A stretch of DNA of 64,000 nucleotides from Streptomyces caatingaensis (lineage in GTDB: Bacteria; Actinomycetota; Actinomycetes; Streptomycetales; Streptomycetaceae), in the NCBI RefSeq assembly GCF_001187435.1, contig NZ_LFXA01000018.1, positions 434,001 to 498,000 of the forward strand, written 5' to 3'. The notes beneath the pieces are model-generated. The model searched no databases. It saw only the letters and a program-made list of their open reading frames with translations, and was not told the origin of the DNA. Shown here one piece after another: positions 47,826 through 54,895 of the stretch (position 1 is its first letter; each line of letters starts with the position of its first letter). Both the position numbers and the translations under genes were made by a program.

Positions 47826-48017
47826 TCAGCCCGCGAAGCCGTGGGCCAGCATGGCCACCGCGACCAGTGCCACCAGCAGTGCGAGCAGCGTGGCGGGGGT
47901 CAGGCCGGCGAGGCCGCCCTCCTGCTGGAGCCGCTCCCGGCTCGCCCGGCACACCGGGCACCGGCCCTCGCTGACCGGGGCTGCACAGTTGGCGCACACC
48001 AGTCGGTCGCATGTCAT
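47826..48017 (-). CDS. Small zinc-ribbon membrane protein
   Basis: 63-residue protein: MTCDRLVCANCAAPVSEGRC, then PVCRASRERLQ, then a hydrophobic C-terminal helix (TPATLLALLVALVAVAMLAHGF). The CxxC...CxxC pattern (CANC, CPVC) suggests a small zinc ribbon facing the cytoplasm on a tail-anchored helix. The ATG at 48017 has an excellent GGAGGAGG at 7-14 nt upstream, which decides the start even though the frame continues to 48143. Such small proteins sit near ftsEX in Streptomyces, but no function is known to me. It faces away from ftsE, 299 bp apart. Confidence 0.75.
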   Translation of the reverse strand: MTCDRLVCANCAAPVSEGRCPVCRASRERLQQEGGLAGLTPATLLALLVALVAVAMLAHGFAG

Positions 48018-48315
48018 GCGAATTCCTCCTCCGGTACGTCCAACGTGAGAGAGAGCCGGGCGGTTCCCCCTACCACTGTGCCAGCTTTCCCGCCCTTCGG
48101 CGCGACCGGTACCCGGGAGGGGACACCGCCGGCGCCGCTCCACCCCGGCCGGGGCCCGATTGTCCTCGATTTGTCCCCGTAGGAGGCGGTAATAAACCCG
48201 TCAACACAGGACGCCGACTGCGCGTACACGGGTCGTTCGCGTATGGTCACGCACACCGACGGGCGCCGCGACCGTGGCGTTCCGTGCCGCTCTCCAGGTC
48301 GCACGTGGTGCACTC

Positions 48316-49005
48316 GTGATTCGATTCGACAACGTCTCCAAGTCCTACCCGAAGCAGAACCGCCCGGCGCTCCGGGACGTCTCGCTCGAGATCGAGAAGG
48401 GCGAGTTCGTCTTCCTGGTCGGTTCCTCCGGTTCCGGCAAGTCCACCTTCCTCAGACTCCTGCTCCGGGAGGAGCGGGCCAGCCACGGCCAGGTGCACGT
48501 GCTGGGCAAGGACCTCGCCCGCCTCTCCAACTGGAAAGTGCCGCAGATGCGGCGCCAGTTGGGCACCGTCTTCCAGGACTTCCGGCTGCTGCCCAACAAG
48601 ACGGTCGCGGAGAACGTGGCCTTCGCCCTGGAGGTCATCGGCAAGCCGCGCGGCGAGATCCGCAAGGCCGTCCCGCAGGTGCTGGAGCTGGTGGGGCTCG
48701 GCGGCAAGGAGAGCCGGATGCCCGGCGAGCTGTCGGGCGGTGAGCAGCAGCGGGTGGCCATCGCGCGGGCGTTCGTCAACCGCCCGATGCTGCTGATCGC
48801 CGACGAGCCCACGGGCAACCTCGACCCGCAGACCTCCGTCGGCATCATGAAGCTGCTCGACCGGATCAACCGGACCGGCACGACCGTCATCATGGCCACC
48901 CACGACCAGCAGATCGTGGACCAGATGCGCAAGCGCGTCATCGAGCTCGACCAGGGCCGTCTCGTGCGCGACCAGTCGCGCGGCGTCTACGGCTACCAGC
49001 ACTGA
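48316..49005 (+). CDS. ftsE: Cell division ATP-binding protein FtsE
   Basis: 229-residue ABC ATPase, the standard FtsE length. With FtsX it forms a mechanotransmitting complex that activates peptidoglycan hydrolases at division. Walker A GSSGSGKST (36-44), Q-loop in FQDFRLL, signature LSGGEQQRVAIARA (from 139), Walker B LLIADEPTGNLD, switch His196 (ATHD). The GTG at 48316 gives the conserved MIRFDNVSKSYP start; the frame is open upstream but not conserved. The ribosome site is weak. It is first of ftsE-ftsX, with 33 bp between the genes. Confidence 0.97.
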   Translation: MIRFDNVSKSYPKQNRPALRDVSLEIEKGEFVFLVGSSGSGKSTFLRLLLREERASHGQVHVLGKDLARLSNWKVPQMRRQLGTVFQDFRLLPNKTVAENVAFALEVIGKPRGEIRKAVPQVLELVGLGGKESRMPGELSGGEQQRVAIARAFVNRPMLLIADEPTGNLDPQTSVGIMKLLDRINRTGTTVIMATHDQQIVDQMRKRVIELDQGRLVRDQSRGVYGYQH

Positions 49006-49038
49006 ACAGCCAGCACGGAAAGGCAGTGAAAGGACGCC

Positions 49039-49950
49039 ATGCGCGCCCAGTTCGTTCTGTCGGAGATCGGCGTCGGTCTCCGCCGCAATCTCACGATGAC
49101 CTTCGCGGTGATCGTGTCGGTCGCCCTGTCGCTGGCCCTCTTCGGCGGTTCGCTGCTGATGAACGAGCAGGTCAACTCGATGAAGGGCTACTGGTACGAC
49201 AAGGCCAACGTCTCGATCTACCTCTGCAACAAGACCGACAAGGCGAACTTCTCCTCCTGCGCCAAGGGCGCCGTCACCGATGAGCAGAAGAAGCAGATCA
49301 AGGCCGATCTGGAGAAGATGCCGCTGGTCCAGAGCATCCACTTCGAGACGTCGGAGGAGGCGTACAAGCACTACAAGGAGGAGTTCGGCAGCCAGCCGCT
49401 GGCCACGGTGGTGACGGCCGACCAGATGCAGGAGTCCTTCCGCATCAAGCTCAAGGACCCCACCAAGTACGAGGTCATCTCCAGCGCCTTCCAGAAGCGC
49501 CCGGGCGTGCAGACCGTCGAGGACCAGAAGGACACCCTCAAGAGTCTCTTCAACCTCCTCCGCTACATGAACTGGGGCGCCCTGGGCGTGATGTTCCTGA
49601 TGCTCGTCGTCGCCCTGCTGCTGATCGTCAACACGGTCCGCGTCTCGGCGTTCAGCCGGCGGCGGGAGACCGGGATCATGCGGCTGGTGGGCGCGTCCAG
49701 CTTCTACATCCAGGTGCCGTTCATCATGGAGGCGGCCGTCGCCGGACTGCTGGGCGGGATCCTCGCCTGCGTCCTGCTGGTGTGCGGACAGCAGTTCCTG
49801 GTCAACAACCTGCTCGCCACCCACATCGACGTCATCCAGTTCATCGGCTGGGACGCGGTGCTGACCAAGCTGCCGCTCGTCCTCGCGACCGGACTGCTGA
49901 TGCCCGCGCTGGCCGCCTTCGCCGCGCTGTGGAAGTACCTGAAGGTGTAG
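49039..49950 (+). CDS. ftsX: Cell division protein FtsX
   Basis: 303-residue membrane partner of FtsE. The N-terminus faces the cytoplasm; a first helix (MTFAVIVSVALSLALFGGSL) leads to an extracytoplasmic domain of about 130 residues (NEQVNSMKGYWYDKANVSIYL onward), which in the family recruits a cell-wall hydrolase. It includes a Cys pair (YLCNKTDKANFSSC) that could form a disulfide. Three more helices follow: ALGVMFLMLVVALLLIVNTV, AAVAGLLGGILACVLLVCGQ and VLATGLLMPALAAFAALW. ATG at 49039 with AAAGGA upstream. Coupled operon with ftsE. The hydrolase partner is not encoded in the window. Confidence 0.96.
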   Translation: MRAQFVLSEIGVGLRRNLTMTFAVIVSVALSLALFGGSLLMNEQVNSMKGYWYDKANVSIYLCNKTDKANFSSCAKGAVTDEQKKQIKADLEKMPLVQSIHFETSEEAYKHYKEEFGSQPLATVVTADQMQESFRIKLKDPTKYEVISSAFQKRPGVQTVEDQKDTLKSLFNLLRYMNWGALGVMFLMLVVALLLIVNTVRVSAFSRRRETGIMRLVGASSFYIQVPFIMEAAVAGLLGGILACVLLVCGQQFLVNNLLATHIDVIQFIGWDAVLTKLPLVLATGLLMPALAAFAALWKYLKV

Positions 49951-50023
49951 CGGAGGGTTCGCGGTACGGACGGGACGGGGGCGGCGTCCCCGTCAACTCC
50001 CCGTGGCGGGGCCGGTGGTGGCC

Positions 50024-50036
50024 TAGACTCTCGCGC
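50024..50036 (+). promoter_or_regulatory. -10 element for a leaderless ctp transcript
   Basis: TAGACT (50024-50029) is followed by seven bases and then the ATG at 50037. There is no Shine-Dalgarno, so the protease mRNA is probably leaderless. Confidence 0.5.
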
Positions 50037-51212
50037 ATGTCCGGCCCGCCGATGTCCGTACCGCGGCGCCGCCTCCGTCGCGGCGCGGTGCTGACCCTGG
50101 TCTTCGCCGGAACGCTGGCCACCGGAGCGGCCACCGGGTCGTGGGGCGCGGACGCCCGGCACGGGCTCCCGTCCGGGGCGTCCGCGCCGCGCGCCGCCGG
50201 CGCGCAGGACGGCAGGCGCCCCGCCCCGTCCGCCGCCCGCCCCCACGGCCCCGCGGCGGTCGCGTCCGACCGCTGGGGCGGCGTCTACAGCGCCCGTGAG
50301 TACCAGGGCTTCGAGCGCGCCCTGAGCGGCGAGTACGTGGGGGTCGGCCTCTCCGTCCGCCGCCTCGCCGACGGCGCGATGGAGGTCGAGGGCGTCGAAC
50401 GGGGCGGCCCCGCCGCCCGCGCCGGGATCACGCCGGGCGAACGGCTGCGCACCGTGGACGGGGTGGAGGTGACCGGCCGCCCGGTCACCGACGTCGTCGC
50501 CCGGCTGCGCGGCGGCCCCTCCGGGACGGCCGGTACGGGCAGCCCGGTACGGCTGGGGCTGGTCCGGGCCGGGGACGCGGCGGCCCCGGAGGGCGCGGTG
50601 CGCGAGCGCACGCTCCGCCGCGAGCGCCTGCGCACCAGGAGCGTCGTCTCGGGCCGGTTCCGCGACGGCACGGCCGCCGGCACCCGGATCGAGGTCGCCT
50701 CCTTCACCCGGGGCACGGGCCGCGCGGTGCGCGAGGCGGTACGCGCGGCCGGGCCGTGCGAGGGCGTCCTGCTCGACCTGCGCGGCAACGCCGGGGGCCT
50801 GGTCACCGAGGCCGTCACCGCCGCGTCCGCCTTCCTCGACGGCGGCCTCGTCGCCACGTACGACGTCCGCGGCCGGCAGCGGGCGCTGACCGCGCGGCCG
50901 GGGGGCGACACCCGGCGGCCCCTGGTCGTCCTGGTGGACGGCGGCACCATGAGCGCCGGGGAGCTGCTCGCCGGCGCGCTGCGGGACCGGGGCCGGGCCG
51001 TCCTCGTCGGCTCCCGGACCTTCGGGAAGGCGTCGGTGCAGATGCCCCGCCGGCTGTCGGACGGCTCGGTCGCCGAGCAGACCGTCGGCCACTGGCGCAC
51101 CCCCGCCGGCCGCACCGTCGAGGACGGCGGCCTCACCCCCGACCTCGTCGTCCACGGCGATCCGGAGCCCCGGGCCCGCGCGGTATTGAGTGGCCTCGGA
51201 CCGGGGGCCTAG
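50037..51212 (+). CDS. S41-family carboxyl-terminal processing protease
   Basis: 391-residue exported protease. An Arg-rich N-terminus and hydrophobic segment (AVLTLVFAGTLATGAATGS) act as signal or anchor. A PDZ domain follows (YVGVGLSVRRLADGAMEVEGV, GGPAARAGITPGERLRTVDG). The S41 catalytic domain has RIEVASFTRGTG, VLLDLRGNAGGLV, the nucleophile Ser in GGTMSAGELLAGAL and the general-base Lys in GSRTFGKASVQ. It cleaves C-terminal segments of extracytoplasmic proteins. It sits between ftsX and smpB, as in other Streptomyces. Start ATG at 50037; an internal ATG at 50052 is possible but would lack the promoter spacing. Confidence 0.93.
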   Translation: MSGPPMSVPRRRLRRGAVLTLVFAGTLATGAATGSWGADARHGLPSGASAPRAAGAQDGRRPAPSAARPHGPAAVASDRWGGVYSAREYQGFERALSGEYVGVGLSVRRLADGAMEVEGVERGGPAARAGITPGERLRTVDGVEVTGRPVTDVVARLRGGPSGTAGTGSPVRLGLVRAGDAAAPEGAVRERTLRRERLRTRSVVSGRFRDGTAAGTRIEVASFTRGTGRAVREAVRAAGPCEGVLLDLRGNAGGLVTEAVTAASAFLDGGLVATYDVRGRQRALTARPGGDTRRPLVVLVDGGTMSAGELLAGALRDRGRAVLVGSRTFGKASVQMPRRLSDGSVAEQTVGHWRTPAGRTVEDGGLTPDLVVHGDPEPRARAVLSGLGPGA

Positions 51213-51230
51213 TGCGAGAATGACCGCACC

Positions 51231-51737
51231 ATGGGAAAGCAGCGGAACGAGAAAGAGCCGGGGCGCAAGCTCGTCGCCCAGAACAAGAAGGCACGGCACG
51301 ACTACCACCTCCTGACGACCTACGAGTGCGGCATGGTGCTCACGGGCACCGAGGTCAAGTCGCTGCGGCAGGGCCGCTCCTCGCTGGTGGACGGCTTCGT
51401 GCAGATCGACGGCGGCGAGGCCTGGCTGCACAACGTGCACATCCCCGAGTACAGCCAGGGCACGTGGACGAACCACAGCGCGCGCCGCAAGCGCAAGCTG
51501 CTGATGCACCGCGCCGAGATCGACAAGCTGGAGTCCAAGGCGAACGAGACGGGGCACACGATCGTCCCGCTGGCGCTCTACTTCAAGGACGGCCGGGCGA
51601 AGGTCGAGATCGCGCTCGCCAAGGGCAAGAAGGAGTACGACAAGCGGCAGACCCTGCGCGAGAAGCAGGACCGCCGCGAGTCCGACCGCGCCATCGCGGC
51701 GGCCCGCCGGCGTCAGCGCGAGCGCGCGGCCCGGTGA
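51231..51737 (+). CDS. smpB: SsrA-binding protein SmpB
   Basis: 168-residue partner of tmRNA in trans-translation. It binds the tRNA-like domain and occupies the decoding centre of stalled ribosomes. The OB-fold core is complete (ARHDYHLLTTYECGMVLTGTEVKSLRQG, AWLHNVHIPEYSQG, RKRKLLMHRAEIDKLESKA). The basic C-terminal tail (KKEYDKRQTLREKQDRRESDR...) inserts into the mRNA channel. ATG at 51231; a GAGAAT hexamer 9 nt upstream might be a -10 for a near-leaderless message. The tmRNA gene starts 108 bp downstream. Confidence 0.97.
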   Translation: MGKQRNEKEPGRKLVAQNKKARHDYHLLTTYECGMVLTGTEVKSLRQGRSSLVDGFVQIDGGEAWLHNVHIPEYSQGTWTNHSARRKRKLLMHRAEIDKLESKANETGHTIVPLALYFKDGRAKVEIALAKGKKEYDKRQTLREKQDRRESDRAIAAARRRQRERAAR

Positions 51738-51845
51738 CCCCTCCGGGGGGAGCCCCGGGAATTCACTGGCACCGGCCGTTGTTGGTCACGTACGATGGTG
51801 CGCAGCACGCCCCGCGAGGGGCGCTGCACTTTGAAAACACAACAT

Positions 51846-52212
51846 GGGGATGATCGGTTTCGACAGCGGATGTCGAAGCAGGGGAAGCGAGCCGAGGAAG
51901 CGGCAATGATCTCGTAAACCATATGTCGCAACCAATAATCGCCAACACCAAGCGCGATTCCTTCGCCCTCGCTGCCTGAGCAGCGACCTGCGAAGTGTCA
52001 GCCCGGGGCCGTTCCCGACCCGGATCCTGGCATCAGCTAGGGAACTCGACCACTAGGTCCGGTCACGGGACCTGGTGGGAAACCCAACAGTGACTGAGCC
52101 CGTCGGAGACTTGTCCGCGTGATCTCCGGGGCCGAGAAAATCGCAGCGGACTGCGCTCGGAGAAGCCCTGATTCCGCACCGTTGGACGCGGGTTCGATTC
52201 CCGCCATCTCCA
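51846..52212 (+). ncRNA. ssrA: tmRNA (ssrA)
   Basis: One-piece tmRNA. The 5' end GGGGATG (51846-51852) pairs with CATCTCC (52205-52211), giving the acceptor stem of the tRNA-like domain, and A52212 is the discriminator. The T arm is visible (GGACGCGGGTTCGATTCCCG). CCA is not encoded. The tag frame starts at GCC 51941 and ends at TGA 51977-51979, encoding ANTKRDSFALAA, which ends in the usual degradation signal LAA. Pseudoknot-like segments (CCCGGGGCCGTTCCCG etc.) lie between tag and 3' end. Immediately downstream of its protein partner smpB. Confidence 0.97.
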
Positions 52213-52229
52213 CTCATCCCATGTGAGGC

Positions 52230-52260
52230 AAGGCCCCACCGCCCCCGGCGGTGGGGCCTT
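52230..52260. terminator. tmRNA terminator
   Basis: 14-bp stem, AAGGCCCCACCGCC (52230-52243) against 52247-52260, with a CCC loop and ending in TT. It lies 18 bp after the mature tmRNA 3' end. Confidence 0.9.
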
Positions 52261-52347
52261 CGCCGTATCCGCGGCCGGTCTCCCGGCCGGAACGCGCGCA
52301 ACCAGGGGCCCGGGACGGCCCTCTTACTGGACAGAGGGGGTGGCGCC

Positions 52348-53565
52348 ATGAAGGGGATCCGAGCGGCCGCCACAGTGCTGACCGTCACCGGTGCGGTGCT
52401 GCTCACGGGCGGGGCGGCGGCGTCCGACGCCATCGCGGACGGTGCGGGCGGCGCCGTGCACGTCGTGCTGAACAGCGCTTTCGAGAACCGGCCCGGGGAG
52501 CTGGTCGACGTGGACGTGCAGGGCGTCGGGCCCAGGACGCCCGTGACCGTCCACTCGGCCGCCTTCGGCCGGCGTCCCGTCCGGCTCGCCCCCTGCCGCC
52601 GCGGCTCCGGCCATCGCGGGCGGCCCGCCGTCGAGTGGACGGCCCGCCCCGGCGCGTATCCGCTCGCCGTCCGCGTCGGCGGCCGGACCGTCGCCCGGGA
52701 CCTGGTGCGGGTGCGGCCGCAGAAGCCGCCGTCGTTCCGGCTCTCGGACGAGGACGGGGTGCTGCGCCCGGGCGAGCGCCTCGCCCTGTGGTTCGACGAC
52801 CTCCGCCCCGGCGCGACCGGCTCCTCCTTCCTGGCCCGTTCGCCCCTCCTGCCCCGGCCGGTGCGGCTCGTGCACGACCCGCGGGGCAGCCACTGGAACA
52901 ACCCCCGGATGTTCACCGGCGCCGTGACGCTGCCGCCGGACGCCAAGGAGGGCACCTACAGCATCGTCCTCACCGGGCCGGACGGACGGGCCCGGGGCGA
53001 GCGGACGGTGGCCGTCCGGGCGGCGCGTCCCGGCGACGGCGACTATCTGGGCCGGACGCGCGGGCCCGCCTTCTTCACCGCGCCCGGCGGGCCGGGACGG
53101 GCCCGCGCGCACGGGCCCGCGGCGGCCGGCGGCACGGTGAACGTCCTCTGGCGCGACGCGTCCCCCGACCCCGGGGAGGACGGGCGGCTCACCGCCACCT
53201 CCCCCGCCTTCGAGCGGCCCGTCCCGCTGCGCCGCGACCACAGCCGGGCCGGCGACGGCGACGACCCCCGCTACCTGGGCCCGGCACGGATCCGCCCGGC
53301 GCTGGGGCCGGGGGCGTACCCCGTAACGGTGGTCAGCCACCACGGGCGGGTACGGCGGACGGGCCGGCTCGTCGTCACGCCTGCCGGGGCCGCCGCCACC
53401 GAGGCCGCGTCCGGTCCCCGGGCCCCCGCGGCACCCGCGGCTTCCGCCTCCGGCGGGGGCGGTGGGCCGGTGGCCGTGGCCGCCGCTGCCGGGGGAGCGG
53501 TCGCGGTGTTGGCGGCGGCCGGCGTCGTGGTGCGGCGGAGGCGCGCGGGGGCCGCGGGGCGGTGA
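52348..53565 (+). CDS. Secreted, C-terminally membrane-anchored protein of unknown function
   Basis: 405-residue exported protein. Signal peptide MKGIRAAATVLTVTGAVLLTGGAAA. Three roughly 100-residue beta-rich segments follow, with Ig-like or Big-like strand patterns (PGELVDVDVQGVGPRTPVTV; PGERLALWFDDLRPGATG; GGTVNVLWRDASPDPGEDG), each ending in a V-V-x-P/R type strand. An Ala/Pro/Gly linker precedes a single helix (VAVAAAAGGAVAVLAAAGVVV) and Arg-rich stop-transfer tail. No catalytic motif. It is likely a cell-surface adhesion or scaffold protein. ATG at 52348 preceded by GAGGGGG. Monocistronic between tmRNA and the small coiled protein. Confidence 0.75.
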   Translation: MKGIRAAATVLTVTGAVLLTGGAAASDAIADGAGGAVHVVLNSAFENRPGELVDVDVQGVGPRTPVTVHSAAFGRRPVRLAPCRRGSGHRGRPAVEWTARPGAYPLAVRVGGRTVARDLVRVRPQKPPSFRLSDEDGVLRPGERLALWFDDLRPGATGSSFLARSPLLPRPVRLVHDPRGSHWNNPRMFTGAVTLPPDAKEGTYSIVLTGPDGRARGERTVAVRAARPGDGDYLGRTRGPAFFTAPGGPGRARAHGPAAAGGTVNVLWRDASPDPGEDGRLTATSPAFERPVPLRRDHSRAGDGDDPRYLGPARIRPALGPGAYPVTVVSHHGRVRRTGRLVVTPAGAAATEAASGPRAPAAPAASASGGGGGPVAVAAAAGGAVAVLAAAGVVVRRRRAGAAGR

Positions 53566-53750
53566 GGTGCGCCCCCGCCCCCCGGCGCGCCGCCGTGCGG
53601 AAGCGCGAGGCGGGCGCTGTCGCCCGGCCCCCCTCGGGGGTGGTGGGCACCCCGGCCGCTTGCCGATTGTCCGCGCCGCCCTCGACAATTGATCCGCCGA
53701 GCGGCAAGCGGCAGGAAAACCCTCGTACCGTCCGTCCACGGAGGCCGAAC

Positions 53751-53984
53751 ATGGCGGGATTTCTGGACCGGGCCAAGGAACAGGCCCAGCAGGCCCTGCA
53801 ACAGGGCAAGGAGAAGGTCGAGGAGGTGCAGGCGCAGCGCGCCGGCAGCGACCTGCTGAGAAAGCTCGGCGCCGCGTACTACGCGGAGAAGCGGGGCAGC
53901 GGCACGGAGCAGGCCACCCAGGAGGCGCTGACCGCCCTGGAGGCCCACATCTCCGCGCACGGCGACGGCTTCCTGCGGGGCTGA
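53751..53984 (+). CDS. Small Gln/Glu-rich coiled protein
   Basis: 77-residue soluble protein beginning MAGFLDRAKEQAQQALQQGK and continuing KVEEVQAQRAGSDLLRKLG. The first 40 residues form an amphipathic helix or coiled coil with Ala/Gln/Lys heptads, like small actinobacterial stress or membrane-curvature proteins. The rest (AYYAEKRGSG... ALTALEAHISAHGDGF) is also helical. ATG at 53751 has GGAGG about 7 nt upstream, which supports translation. No family name is secure; related short proteins are widespread in Streptomyces. Function unknown. Confidence 0.75.
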   Translation: MAGFLDRAKEQAQQALQQGKEKVEEVQAQRAGSDLLRKLGAAYYAEKRGSGTEQATQEALTALEAHISAHGDGFLRG

Positions 53985-54095
53985 GGCGCGGCCGCGGGGC
54001 TTCCGGGCGGGCCCCCGGCCGGGCACCCTGTGGGGAGGCGTACCGACGGGCGCACCGCCCGACAGGCATCCCCCCAGGGAAAAGGTGACACGCAC

Positions 54096-54827
54096 ATGTC
54101 TGCGGCCCCTCACGACCTGCGGTTCGACTCCGGCCGGCTCTGCCTGGACCTCATGGCCACCGCCGCCGCGGCCGGGCGCCCCGGCGAGGAGCCGTACGAG
54201 CGCCTGGCCACCCCCGAGCGGCTGCGCAGCTGGCTGCTCGGCGCCCGCGTCGTCCCGCCCGGCACGCCGCTGGACGGCGTGGACACGTCGTGGCTGCGCC
54301 GCTTCCACGCGCTGCGCGGCCTGCTGCACCGCGTGGTGCACGCCGAGGCCGTCGGCGGGCCCGGCGCCCGCGCCGCCGACGCCGACCTCGAACGCGTCAA
54401 CGCCCTGGCCGCCGCCGCGCCTCCGGCCCCGCGCGCCGTGCGCGACGGCGACGGCGGACTGGTCCGGGCCATGGCCGCGCCGCCGGACTGCGCGGGGCTG
54501 GCGGCCCTGGTCGCCCGCGACGCCGTCGAGCTGCTCACCGACCCAGCCGCCCGCGCCCTGCTGCGCCAGTGCGAGGGCGAGAGCTGCACCCTCCTCTACC
54601 TCGACACCTCCCGCGGCCGGCGCCGCCGTTGGTGCTCCAGCGAGGTCTGCGGCAACCGCGAGCGCGTCGCCCGCCACCGCCGCCGGGCGATGAACGGCCG
54701 GGCGGCGAGCGGTCACGCGGGGAACGGCCACGTGGCGGACGGGGACCCGGCGGACGGCCGGGCGGCGGACAGGAAGACCGCAAGGGGGAACGACGGACAG
54801 GAAGGTGTCAAACCTCCCATGTCCTGA
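54096..54827 (+). CDS. CGNR zinc-finger protein (ABATE domain)
   Basis: 243-residue predicted DNA-binding protein. The N-terminal part (LRFDSGRLCLDLMAT... ERLRSWLLGARVV) matches the ABATE/DUF1470 putative stress-sensing domain. The C-terminal part has the CGNR finger, CEGESCTLLYLDTSRGRRRRWC then SSEVCGNRERVARHR, with paired cysteines for zinc. A low-complexity Gly/Asp/Ala tail of about 45 residues follows, with repeated DG-ADG units. ATG at 54096 with AAAGGTG upstream. It precedes helD by 68 bp in the same direction. Family members are presumed transcriptional regulators; targets are unknown. Confidence 0.87.
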   Translation: MSAAPHDLRFDSGRLCLDLMATAAAAGRPGEEPYERLATPERLRSWLLGARVVPPGTPLDGVDTSWLRRFHALRGLLHRVVHAEAVGGPGARAADADLERVNALAAAAPPAPRAVRDGDGGLVRAMAAPPDCAGLAALVARDAVELLTDPAARALLRQCEGESCTLLYLDTSRGRRRRWCSSEVCGNRERVARHRRRAMNGRAASGHAGNGHVADGDPADGRAADRKTARGNDGQEGVKPPMS

Positions 54828-54895
54828 CAGGTGCGCCAGGTCCCCCTGTTCGCGTACGGTTGAAGGCTGCCCTACGCACACAGAAGGGGGCCTGG

